A stretch of 64,000 bases of DNA from Oxalobacter formigenes (GTDB lineage Bacteria; Pseudomonadota; Gammaproteobacteria; Burkholderiales; Burkholderiaceae_D), in the NCBI RefSeq assembly GCF_002127965.1, contig NZ_CP018787.1, positions 1,984,001-2,048,000 on the forward strand, in the 5' to 3' direction. Below, one piece after another: positions 28,545-36,769 of the stretch. Below the pieces are notes generated by a model. It searched no databases and was not told the origin of the DNA. It saw nothing but the letters and a program-made list of their open reading frames with translations. Each line of letters opens with the position of its first letter. The first letter of the stretch is position 1. A program made the position numbers and the translations under genes.

Positions 28545-28775
28545 TCAAATGATCTTCGTTCTGACCCGACGGCCGACAAGACGATTCCCTCTTTCTGCAA
28601 CCGGCAAAGGTTCACTGATCGAGCGGCTGCGGTTGACAAAACGGTTGGCACCACCCGGCATGTCGTGAGTCGGCTGGTGGCTGGAAGGATCGCGGAACAG
28701 GATCATGGCAATCATGCAGGCAGGCAAGCCCCCGAACATGACAGCATGTTGTATCGAATTTTTTATTGTATTCAT
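28545..28775 (-). CDS. small hypothetical protein with one hydrophobic segment
   Basis: 76 aa, not recognised. ATG 28775 is preceded by AAAGGA at proper distance, which supports translation and is preferred over an upstream ATG at 28805. Residues ~10-27 (AVMFGGLPACMIAMILF) are hydrophobic. The remainder is basic, with RSRSISEP and RGNRLVGRRVRTK, so a membrane-anchored protein with a cytoplasmic basic tail is possible. It lies alone between the decarboxylase terminator and a long AT-rich gap. Confidence 0.5.
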   Translation of the reverse strand: MNTIKNSIQHAVMFGGLPACMIAMILFRDPSSHQPTHDMPGGANRFVNRSRSISEPLPVAERGNRLVGRRVRTKII

Positions 28776-29278
28776 GATCGAATCCTTTCTTAAAACATTG
28801 ATCATCGCGCCCGGGCGTTCATCTTTTGGACAAAAGCCCGTCAGCGGGGAACAGATTATATGCCCAATATGAAAATTGTGTTAAAAAAGAGCGACTTATG
28901 TAAAAAAAAGATTATCCGGCATATTATATAGACATGTAAGTTATATAAAAACGTTTAAAAAGTTATAAAAAATGCATTTCAGATAAAGAGCCGTCACTAA
29001 TATTTCCTTGTCAGCTCTCCGGTTTCCCGGGAATTATGCGGAATCTCCGGAGTAATACACATTCAACAGGCAGGGAGAAAATGGCAAACTCTGAATAAAC
29101 ACAATGACAGCCAATGCCTTGAATCATTTCTCCTGAAATCGTAATCTTTTCGAGGCAAATTCAGAAACGCCACGCAATCGTGTCATTGATTGCATGGCGT
29201 ACGAGGAGCTTTCATTCTTTCGCCCGACATCGGTTCAAAAACCATAAAGAATCCTGCCGGGCATCTTCCAGGTCGGTA
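28776..29278. other. AT-rich intergenic region
   Basis: About 500 bases with low GC in the first 200. A possible dyad CTCCGG...CCGGAG lies around 29014-29052. I see no gene or known RNA. The promoter of the small minus-strand gene is probably near 28810-28870. Confidence 0.4.
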
Positions 29279-30028
29279 TCAGTCGGTTTCGACAACGGTT
29301 TCATCAACGGTAACGACATCCCCATCTTTTCCATTTCGGGAGGACATCAGGAAGCGGTAAATGGCTGCGCCAATGACGGCACCGACAATCGGGGCTGCCC
29401 AGAACATCCACAGCTGTTCCAGTGGCCATGACACATTGGCAAAGATCGCCTGCGAAGTGGATCGTGCCGGATTGACGGATGTGTTTGTGACGGGAATGGA
29501 AATCAGGTGGATCAGCGTCAGGCACAGGCCAATGGCCAGTGGCGCAAATTTTACGGGGGCAAGACGGTGGGTAGAGCCCATGATAACGAACAGAAATCCG
29601 GCAGACAAAACCATTTCAATCAGGAAACAGGCCGCCAGACTGTATCCGCCCGGTGAATTTTCGCCGTATCCGTTCGATGCAAAACTGCCCACAAAAGCAT
29701 CGGGACGGCCGGTATAAACCATATACAAAACAAAAGCCGCGATACAGGCCCCGACCAGTTGGGCAATGATATAGGGAATCACATTCTTCCAGGGAAAACG
29801 TCCTCCGACAGCCATGCCGATGGAAATGGCCGGATTCAGATGACATCCCGAAATATGGCCGATCGCATAAGCAATCGTCAGGACAGTCAAGCCGAACGCC
29901 AGCGCCACCCCGTAAAAACCGATTCCCAATTCGGGAAAAGCAGCTGCAAACAGGGCACTTCCGCACCCTCCCAGTACCAGCCAGAACGTGCCGATACATT
30001 CGGCACCCAACGCTTTCGACAAAGACAT
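29279..30028 (-). CDS. aqpZ: aquaporin Z
   Basis: Six-helix water channel of the MIP family, 249 aa. Both NPA motifs are present: HLNPAIS and [27 protein letters not shown] carries the His and Arg of the narrow AqpZ water filter, so water selectivity is likely rather than glycerol. ATG 30028 is chosen because GGAGG lies 7 bases upstream; the frame is open further upstream without support. The C-terminus is an acidic tail ([15 protein letters not shown]), longer than in E. coli. It appears monocistronic. Confidence 0.93.
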   Translation of the reverse strand: MSLSKALGAECIGTFWLVLGGCGSALFAAAFPELGIGFYGVALAFGLTVLTIAYAIGHISGCHLNPAISIGMAVGGRFPWKNVIPYIIAQLVGACIAAFVLYMVYTGRPDAFVGSFASNGYGENSPGGYSLAACFLIEMVLSAGFLFVIMGSTHRLAPVKFAPLAIGLCLTLIHLISIPVTNTSVNPARSTSQAIFANVSWPLEQLWMFWAAPIVGAVIGAAIYRFLMSSRNGKDGDVVTVDETVVETD

Positions 30029-30165
30029 AAGACCTCCAGAGAGAGATAAACAGGCGTTTGACCCCTCTTCATCCCATAAAATTCCGGGAACGTTGAAGAG
30101 AATCAAGCCGATCTTACCTTCTCTGAAAAAGACGCCCTGAAAACCCGTTTCCTTTCAGCAAATAC

Positions 30166-30510
30166 TCAGTGCCCGCAACAACACTGTCCACCACATGACG
30201 AATCATGGGAATGTTCGTCTTCAAAACCGTTGATTTTTTCGTAAAAACGCTCGAGAAAAGCCATATCGTCCGGATGCAGTCTCTCGATGATACTGGTGTC
30301 GATGAGTGGCAAGGTTCCCAGCCGGAGGAGGACCCGGCTGAACAATATCACAGCAAGATAACCCGGATTACCCTGTACCCTCGGGTCTCTCATTGGCAAA
30401 ATCTCGTCCATTGCCGTAGCCAGTCTCATGACCCCTTCCTTGTGAACCGTTCCATCTGCATCCAAGTACCCATGTGGCAGCGACAATTCAAATTCCGTCA
30501 GAATCGACAT
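30166..30510 (-). CDS. conserved hypothetical protein with Cys/His-rich C-terminus
   Basis: 114 aa with a strong AGGAGG before the ATG. The N-terminal half (FELSLPHGYLDADGTVHKEG, VMRLATAMDEILPMRDPRV, NPGYLAVILFSRVLLRLG) resembles, from memory only, small proteins found beside phage-tail-like or contractile-injection loci. No such genes are next to it here. The last 12 residues (DSSCGGQCCCGH) are Cys/His-rich and could bind metal. It could be an orphan of a lost tail locus. Confidence 0.55.
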   Translation of the reverse strand: MSILTEFELSLPHGYLDADGTVHKEGVMRLATAMDEILPMRDPRVQGNPGYLAVILFSRVLLRLGTLPLIDTSIIERLHPDDMAFLERFYEKINGFEDEHSHDSSCGGQCCCGH

Positions 30511-30630
30511 ATTTCCTCCTTCTTCAACGCTACATCATATCACCTGCCCCCTCATTATCAGGAAACCTGGACTTCACCCGGACAAACCGGAACCCGCTTA
30601 GAAGCTGTTTCATAAAAACGATCCCTGAAT

Positions 30631-30660
30631 AAAAAACTGCGGGCCTTTTAAGCCCGCAGC
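30631..30660 (-). terminator. terminator after amtB
   Basis: On the minus strand, stem CTGCGGGC / GCCCGCAG with loop TTAAAAG, followed by T6. Confidence 0.88.
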
Positions 30661-30715
30661 CAGAAAGTCGCCGGATAGGCGCCATCGTTTTATTTAACCG
30701 CCATCTGTTGAAATA

Positions 30716-32053
30716 TCAGTAACGGTAAGCCGATTCGCCATGAGAGGTATTGTCCAGACCGGCCCTTTCCTCTTCTTCCGAAACACGCAAACCGAAAACC
30801 TTGTCGGAAATCTTGTAAGCGATGAAAGAGACAATACCGGACCATGCAATCGTCACGAGAACGCTCTTGACCTGTATCCAGACCTGCCATCCCATCGAAT
30901 AATCGCCGCCGGAAAGACCCGTTCCACCCAGTGCCGGAGAAACCACCACACCGGTCAGGATCGCACCCACAATACCGCCGACCCCGTGAACCCCGAAAGC
31001 GTCGAACGCATCGTCCACATTCAGGATTTTCTTGAACCAGCTGACACTCCACAAACAGACAATCCCGGAAATCAGCCCCAGTACGATCGAGCCCATCGGA
31101 CCGGCATACCCGGCTGCCGGAGTCACGGCAACCAGTCCCGCAACGGCACCGGAAGCGGCCCCAAGCATCGACGCCTTTCCCTTGTGGAACGCTTCACCCG
31201 CCAGCCATGACAGTGTTGCCGCCGCCGTCGCAACCACTGTGTTAACGAAGGCAAGACCTGCCGTACCGTTGGCGGCTCCGGCCGAACCGGCATTGAAACC
31301 GAACCAGCCCACCCACAGAAGCGATGCGCCTACCATCGTCAGGGTCAGCGAATGCGGCATGAAAGCATCCTTTCCCAGACCGATCCGTTTGCCGACCATA
31401 TAAGCACCAACCAGAGCGGCGATACCGGCATTGATGTGAACGACCGTTCCCCCGGCAAAATCCAGCGCCCCGTCATCGGCAAGGAATCCGCCACCCCAGA
31501 CAATATGGGCCAGAGGGATATAACTGAACGTGAACCACAAGACCATGAAGAGCATCACCGCGGCAAAACGGATACGTTCGGCAAACGCACCGACAATCAG
31601 GGCAGCCGTAATCGCGGCAAACGTCCCCTGAAACGCGACGAAAACATATTCAGGCACCGTTTTCATAGTCGCAGATAACGTGTCCGGTGTTATCCCCAAA
31701 AGGAAAACCTTATCGAAATTACCGATAACCGCCCCGTCTCCGGAAAACGCCAGCGTATACCCGTACATGACCCACAACAGGGAAATCAGGGAAAACACGA
31801 CAAAAACCTGAATCAGGACCGACAACATGTTTTTCGTGCGGGCCAGCCCACCGTAAAAAAGGGCCAGCCCCGGAATGATCATCAAAATGACCAGCATCGT
31901 GGACGTCAGCATCCAGGCCGTATCCCCCGCACTCAACTGTGACACAGGATCGCTCACCATTACGCCATACGACACCGTCATCTCTTCGGCAAAAGCCGAA
32001 CCCGTCAAAACGCCAAGGCCAGCCACCAGCAATATTGAAATCAAGGCTTTCAC
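30716..32053 (-). CDS. amtB: ammonium transporter AmtB
   Basis: Trimeric inner-membrane ammonium channel, 445 aa. The start is a GTG at 32053, with GAGGAG about 7 bases upstream and 13 bases after the glnK stop; the longer open frame upstream overlaps glnK and is rejected. A cleaved signal peptide (ISILLVAGLGVLTGSAFA) is followed by eleven hydrophobic segments. The twin-His pore residues are in HINAGIAAL and DAFGVHGVGG. It sits in an operon with glnK and the TorF-like gene. Paired GlnK binding blocks the channel when nitrogen is plentiful. Confidence 0.96.
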   Translation of the reverse strand: MKALISILLVAGLGVLTGSAFAEEMTVSYGVMVSDPVSQLSAGDTAWMLTSTMLVILMIIPGLALFYGGLARTKNMLSVLIQVFVVFSLISLLWVMYGYTLAFSGDGAVIGNFDKVFLLGITPDTLSATMKTVPEYVFVAFQGTFAAITAALIVGAFAERIRFAAVMLFMVLWFTFSYIPLAHIVWGGGFLADDGALDFAGGTVVHINAGIAALVGAYMVGKRIGLGKDAFMPHSLTLTMVGASLLWVGWFGFNAGSAGAANGTAGLAFVNTVVATAAATLSWLAGEAFHKGKASMLGAASGAVAGLVAVTPAAGYAGPMGSIVLGLISGIVCLWSVSWFKKILNVDDAFDAFGVHGVGGIVGAILTGVVVSPALGGTGLSGGDYSMGWQVWIQVKSVLVTIAWSGIVSFIAYKISDKVFGLRVSEEEERAGLDNTSHGESAYRY

Positions 32054-32066
32054 GACAGTCTCCTCA

Positions 32067-32438
<372 letters not shown>

Positions 32439-33182
32439 CTAAAAAACTTTCCCCACCGAAAAAATGACACGCGCATCCGCATTGGCTTCTTTCTTGTTCG
32501 CAAGATCGGTATCGACGTAATGCAGGCCGAAATCGAATCCCTGCCAATTGAGCGTCGCCCCCAGTTTCCAGTCGTTATAGGAATTGCCCGAACCGGTAAT
32601 GATCTGGCGACCGAAATGGGCATTTAAAGTAAGCTTCTCCGTCAAGGGATAAGCGGCTGAAAAGTCGATGTACTTGCTGTTTTTCGTATCGACCGCCCCG
32701 AACAGATCCGTAAACGAATGGGAATACTTCAATGAAAGAAATTTCCACGAACCGCCGATATAGCCTTCCAGCGTGTGCGGGTCTTTCATATTGTTAGCCT
32801 GTTTCCACGCACTGCTGTAACTGCCCGGATAGAGATACCCCAGCAAACCGACGTCCACGCCGAAATCACCGAACTGGTGCTTGTAGCCGCCATATACATC
32901 CAGTTCCATACTGCTCGAAGGCGCACCACCATCAGACATATCGTGGAGCCATGAAATACTTGAGGCCCAGGTACCGGCATAAAAACCGGAATCATGCTTG
33001 AAATCGAACCCACCCTGAATGGCGGGACGTTCATCCGTCTGGCTGATCCCGCGATAAGCGTAATCGCTCGTCAATGTGACATTGGCAGAAAACGGGTTTT
33101 TAGCTTCCTCGGCATTAACGCTGGAGATGCCCAGAAAGGGCAGACAGGCTAAAGAGGAAAGGGCGATGATTCTACGATCCAT
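32439..33182 (-). CDS. TorF family putative outer-membrane porin
   Basis: 247 aa with signal peptide (ALSSLACLPFLGISSVNA) and alternating beta-strand pattern ending in SVGKVF with terminal Phe. The start of the mature protein, FSANVTLTSDYAYRGISQTDERPAIQGGFDF, is the hallmark of the TorF/TIGR02001 family. It is the first gene of the torF-like/glnK/amtB operon, so it may provide outer-membrane entry for a nitrogen source. AAGGAG lies before the ATG. Confidence 0.88.
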   Translation of the reverse strand: MDRRIIALSSLACLPFLGISSVNAEEAKNPFSANVTLTSDYAYRGISQTDERPAIQGGFDFKHDSGFYAGTWASSISWLHDMSDGGAPSSSMELDVYGGYKHQFGDFGVDVGLLGYLYPGSYSSAWKQANNMKDPHTLEGYIGGSWKFLSLKYSHSFTDLFGAVDTKNSKYIDFSAAYPLTEKLTLNAHFGRQIITGSGNSYNDWKLGATLNWQGFDFGLHYVDTDLANKKEANADARVIFSVGKVF

Positions 33183-33228
33183 GAAATGCTCCTTAAAAAA
33201 GCTTCAATATTTTTATGATTAGACTTAC

Positions 33229-33243
33229 GCATAATGCGTGCCA
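33229..33243 (-). promoter_or_regulatory. sigma-54 (RpoN) promoter of the nitrogen operon
   Basis: On the minus strand TGGCACGCATTATGC matches the -24/-12 consensus TGGCAC-N5-TTGC with one mismatch. It lies ~46 bases before the ATG. The function of the operon supports it. Confidence 0.8.
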
Positions 33244-33430
33244 ACTTTTATAAAGGAATCGATATCAAGATGTCGCCAATATGAAGAGAGTGCCTGTAAA
33301 GAAGCTGTTAACGGCAGGGTTTACTGAATAAAAACCGTATTTGGGCATTATGGAGAGGCATTCTTATGCAGAATAGAAAGACTGGCATGACAGATCCCCC
33401 ATGCCAAAACACCATAAAATCGGAAAAATA

Positions 33431-33447
33431 TGCACCAAATTGGTGAA
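33431..33447. promoter_or_regulatory. NtrC-like binding site
   Basis: TGCACCAAATTGGTGAA matches the NtrC dyad TGCACC-N5-GGTGCA with one mismatch. It is ~190 bases upstream of the sigma-54 element, a usual enhancer distance. Confidence 0.65.
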
Positions 33448-33616
33448 AAAATAAGGTAATGACGGGTATTTTTGTTGGAAAAACAGCATTCAGGGCATTG
33501 CCAGCAAGCTGGACAACTCAATGGGTGAAAAAAGGCTTCCCGAGCTGGCCTTATGCATTTTTTCCAATAAAAATCGTATGAAAAAGGCATTACATGAAAG
33601 AAACAGCACGCCGGTA

Positions 33617-33645
33617 TTAACCTCGGACGATTTTGCTGCTATAAT
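33617..33645 (+). promoter_or_regulatory. promoter of tRNA-Lys
   Basis: TTAACC (33617-33622), 17 bases, then TATAAT (33640-33645), 14 bases before the tRNA. Confidence 0.65.
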
Positions 33646-33658
33646 TTCATCCCTCGAT

Positions 33659-33734
33659 GGGTTGTTAGCTCAGTTGGTAGAGCTGCGGACTCTTAATCCG
33701 TAGGTCGAGCGTTCGAGTCGCTCACAACCCACCA
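33659..33734 (+). tRNA. tRNA-Lys (anticodon CTT)
   Basis: 76-base cloverleaf. Acceptor GGGTTGT pairs with ACAACCC; the D arm is GCTC...GAGC. The anticodon stem GCGGA/TCCGT holds loop CTCTTAA with anticodon CTT. The T arm is GAGCG-TTCGAGT-CGCTC, and CCA is encoded. Confidence 0.97.
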
Positions 33735-33742
33735 ATAAATTC

Positions 33743-33776
33743 AAGGGGTTACGTACTTTTACGTAACCCTTTTTTA
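33743..33776 (+). terminator. terminator after tRNA-Lys
   Basis: Stem GGGTTACGTA / TACGTAACCC, loop CTTT, then T6. Confidence 0.92.
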
Positions 33777-34016
33777 TGCCTTATATAGTTTGAGATTTAC
33801 AGGTCAAAATGTCTTTTTTTGTGCCTCTAATTCAGGCGAAACGCGCATAGGATTTCATCCTTTATTGAGTTTTGCCTCAAGAACGCCTCACAACGCGTCG
33901 ATGTTCCCCGGCAATTTAGATGATCTGCATTCTGTCATTCTGGTTTCCTGAATTCCTGCGGCATTTGCAATCGTTTTTTTCCGACTCATAAGCCTGCCGG
34001 CAATGTTCTTTTTGCC

Positions 34017-34041
34017 AAAAAAAAGCACGTCAATGACGTGC
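34017..34041 (-). terminator. terminator of the phage tail-fibre cassette
   Basis: On the minus strand, stem GCACGTC / GACGTGC with loop ATT followed by eight Ts, 2 bases after the stop of the 42-aa gene. The bases 33777-34016 contain no gene I can support. Confidence 0.92.
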
Positions 34042-34042
34042 A

Positions 34043-34171
34043 TTATGATTTTCCAGCGTCTTTTTTATGCCTTTCCCGCCATGCCCAGCTTGATAAAGTT
34101 TCATCCGCCCATTTACCGATCAATGTATTGGCCAGCTGATCGACTGCAATCAAAACCTGATCAATTCTCAT
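34043..34171 (-). CDS. small phage-type protein (42 aa)
   Basis: Encodes MRIDQVLIAVDQLANTLIGK and then WADETLSSWAWRERHKK. The pattern VDQL-N-L-G-WADE-LSSxAxR is like small proteins seen at the end of prophage tail or lysis modules (recognition from memory). Its ATG overlaps the 3' end of the decayed tail-fibre-assembly gene by 11 bases, and a strong terminator follows directly. It is below usual gene-calling length. Confidence 0.65.
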   Translation of the reverse strand: MRIDQVLIAVDQLANTLIGKWADETLSSWAWRERHKKDAGKS

Positions 34172-34669
34172 CTACGGACACGTTTATGGTGACTTCGATC
34201 GCGTTGACATCATCGATTGTTTCACATATATCCAACCTGTTTTCAAGTGCCTGTCTCTGCCTGATGACGACACCCGACAGAACAGAATAAGCCCCGTGTT
34301 TTTGCATGACACGATTGACCAGATCAGCCAGCGATATCCCTCGCGCACTTGCCAGAGCCGATAACAAAGTTGCATCCGATTTTTTACCGGTTTCTACAAA
34401 ACCTTTGCGTCACTGATCTGCTGGTCGAAAGTCATCATTTCCGTGTCCGTATAGGTTTTGACAGCATCTTTCAAAATGCCGTCACATGCGCCGTTGATTT
34501 CGGCCAGTTTCGCGGCTTTCGCATCTTCTAGCGTCTGTTCCGGAAACGTGACGACTTCGTAATAGCTACCTATCTCTTCAATCCTGAACATGTTGACATT
34601 GCACCAGATCGCCGTATTTCGATAGTCATCCCAGTCGTGTACTGGTTTATGGATTTATTTTCCGATCAT
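34161..34669 (-). pseudogene. phage tail-fibre assembly-like gene (DUF4376 type), two lesions
   Basis: The frame starts at ATG 34669, overlapping the tail-fibre stop (ATGA). It reads MIGK, meets TAA at 34655-34657, and continues in frame as IHKPVHDWDDYRNTAIWCNV and then MFRIEEIGSYYEVVTFPEQ. The DUF4376-like region DAKAAKLAEINGACDGILKD...TFDQQISDA follows. At the four-base A run 34398-34401 (T run on the coding strand) the frame shifts by one. The rest, VETGKKSDATLLSALASARG and ISLADLVNRVMQKHGAYSVL, lies in the next frame to 34161. One nonsense codon and one homopolymer indel mean no full protein. Confidence 0.75.
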
Positions 34670-36120
34670 AATTGGGCTCCTTGTCCACATGCGTACCAAC
34701 GTGAGTACGTATACACGTCCACTTGTGGAGTTAGAGCAGATGTCGCAGTTAAATTGTAAAAAGACACGGCCGCGCTGCTCGGATATCCGCCGTTTACTGT
34801 AGACCCCGTATTTTTCAAAATACAGTATTTATCGTCAGAAAATGGCAATAAAAAGGTGAGCGTTATAATGCCCGTTTGCGCAACAAGCATACCTCCCTGC
34901 TCCAGCCACCCATCCGACCATTTCCGGTACCAGTTCATGCCATCGTTATAAGTTTCCGTGATGTATTTGACGGCTTTGCCATTTACAGATTTATCAAGTT
35001 TGTTTGCTGACAGATCAGCAACATCATTCGCCAATTCCGTAATATCAATCAGGCTGGGATTCGTCGCTGCATCGAAGGCCTTGATACAGGGCAACAAGGT
35101 TAATGCAGGGGGCTGGACGGTATTGGAAGCACCATAAATATGATTGGATCTAGAGGCATCAAATCCCGTTATAAATTGAATTGCAGAAGTGCCAGTATAA
35201 CCGACCTGATTATGATCTTGACCATCACCAACAAAAGCACCTGTCACATTATTTGCATGTAATCTAATTGTTGCGCCAGCAGTAATATTCGGCAACCCCG
35301 CCTCAATCTTCAGCCCCGGCGTAGAACTCCCCTGAGCGAACCGGTCAATCAGGTCCGGCAGGTTGAACGTGGTGGATTCATCACCTTCTCCAAATGCCGT
35401 CCCTATCGCTGCAAAGAGTTCCGGGTATGTCGTACGTCCCACTGCCACCCCATCCGCCTTGAGGTATCCTGCAGGCGGAATCGCTGAGGCAAAGTATTCA
35501 ATGGTTCCAACCGGAACCCCGCTTGACGGGCTGATGCCTTTGGCCGGATTCTGCAGGATCCATTTGTCCAGCGCTTCGTCGTATTGCATTTCCAGCCAGT
35601 GTCCCGCTCCGGCAATATCCCCGATCGCCAGCGGCAGGTTATTGCCTTTGACGATGGCTTTTGCGCCTGTTTCATCGGCATTGAAGGTCGGGATAACCGT
35701 GACATTGATGTCTTTTGCCCGGACATGCACGGGCAGGCCATGCTTCAGTTCTTTCACTTTTGGCGTAAAGCGCGCAATCAATGCGTCAGGTAATCCGTCT
35801 GCGTCAGCAATCAAAAGGGACGAGACACTGCTGATGGCGGTTTCGATTTGTCGGGAAAGCGCACCGATATCACCATTGTCAAAGATATCTTCTCCGGTCT
35901 TTTCCGCCGCAAAACGCGCAACGGCGGCGGCAATGGACGATCCCTGTCGGATGGCCTTGTTGATCTCGGAGGATCTTGCCATTCCTTTTTTGAAGCCTTC
36001 TTTCAGAAAGCCTGATTTTTCATATTCCAGCTGGTCTACTACGTTGGCTCCTTCTCCTGTCGCGAAGGGTTTGAAGTCGTTTCGGACCTGAATTGAATTT
36101 TCTCTTGCCTGTGCTTCCAC
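34666..36120 (-). CDS. phage tail fibre / tail collar protein
   Basis: 484 aa. The middle holds a phage tail-collar domain (PVGTIEYFASAIPPAGYLKADG, GRTTYPELFAAIGTAFGEGDESTTFNLPDLIDRFAQGS), and the C-terminal part is a receptor-tip-like region with Tyr/Trp-rich strands ending YACGQGAQL. The N-terminal ~120 residues are unlike typical baseplate-attachment modules I recognise. Its stop overlaps the next, decayed gene. No capsid, terminase or integrase gene is nearby, so this is a remnant or a stand-alone tail cassette near tRNA-Lys. Confidence 0.85.
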   Translation of the reverse strand: MEAQARENSIQVRNDFKPFATGEGANVVDQLEYEKSGFLKEGFKKGMARSSEINKAIRQGSSIAAAVARFAAEKTGEDIFDNGDIGALSRQIETAISSVSSLLIADADGLPDALIARFTPKVKELKHGLPVHVRAKDINVTVIPTFNADETGAKAIVKGNNLPLAIGDIAGAGHWLEMQYDEALDKWILQNPAKGISPSSGVPVGTIEYFASAIPPAGYLKADGVAVGRTTYPELFAAIGTAFGEGDESTTFNLPDLIDRFAQGSSTPGLKIEAGLPNITAGATIRLHANNVTGAFVGDGQDHNQVGYTGTSAIQFITGFDASRSNHIYGASNTVQPPALTLLPCIKAFDAATNPSLIDITELANDVADLSANKLDKSVNGKAVKYITETYNDGMNWYRKWSDGWLEQGGMLVAQTGIITLTFLLPFSDDKYCILKNTGSTVNGGYPSSAAVSFYNLTATSALTPQVDVYTYSRWYACGQGAQL

Positions 36121-36769
36121 AATACTCTTTCAAAAAATAGACACCGTCTCCGGTAGCGGGTCTGATTGAACAATAAAGCCCAATTGGGAAGCGCGAATAG
36201 TACGTCAGGATTTTTCTTCGGTCAGCTTGCATGACATGAATATGACGTTTGTTACAACATTTTCTGCAGGCACCCTCAGTCTTTTACAACAGAGAGAGGC
36301 ACGAATGCGCTTTTTGATGAAATGTCATGTACTACAGCGTTGTCATGGTATTTGAAAATAAACAAGCAAAATATTTTCCATTTCTCCCGATTTTGCTTCG
36401 GGCAACTCACTCATTATTCGACCATTGTCATCCCTCATCCCGGCTATGTGCTTTTTATTTATCCCCACATCCTGTGGAAAACCCGGTGTATAAAGATGAG
36501 CCAGCCAACAATTCAGGCGCGGCCGGTCATAATTGCCACTTTTTCAGGCAATCAGAATCCCGGCAATTATGACAAATGTAACAAAGTGTGAATATTTCAT
36601 TCTGCGGAGTCTGACCGTCGTATGCTCTTGCCTGTTTTCTATAAGCAAAAAAATATTTCCAGAATTGTCAACAAAAAAATACCGATTCTGTCATAATTTC
36701 GCAACATAATTTCAGGCGCCATAAATAGCAGGCTTTAACGTACCGAACGCATCGACTTCAACCTTCATC
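36121..36769. other. intergenic region upstream of eptA
   Basis: About 650 AT-rich bases. A short hairpin CCACA-TCC-TGTGG lies at 36465-36477. Short open frames here have no ribosome site or recognisable content. It probably holds the eptA promoter; no clear motif seen. Confidence 0.4.

Noticed and set aside
33659-36120. Attachment-site duplication of the tRNA-Lys 3' end
   Set aside because: I looked by eye for a second copy of the T-arm/acceptor sequence near the tail cassette and found none inside the window.
36461-36480. DnaA-box-like ATCCCCACATCCTGTGGAAA
   Set aside because: Only a short hairpin; no cluster of TTATCCACA boxes or replication genes nearby.
36322-36591. 89-codon plus-strand frame upstream of eptA
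   Set aside because: No ribosome site, low-complexity AT-rich translation, and a second frame of similar length overlaps it.
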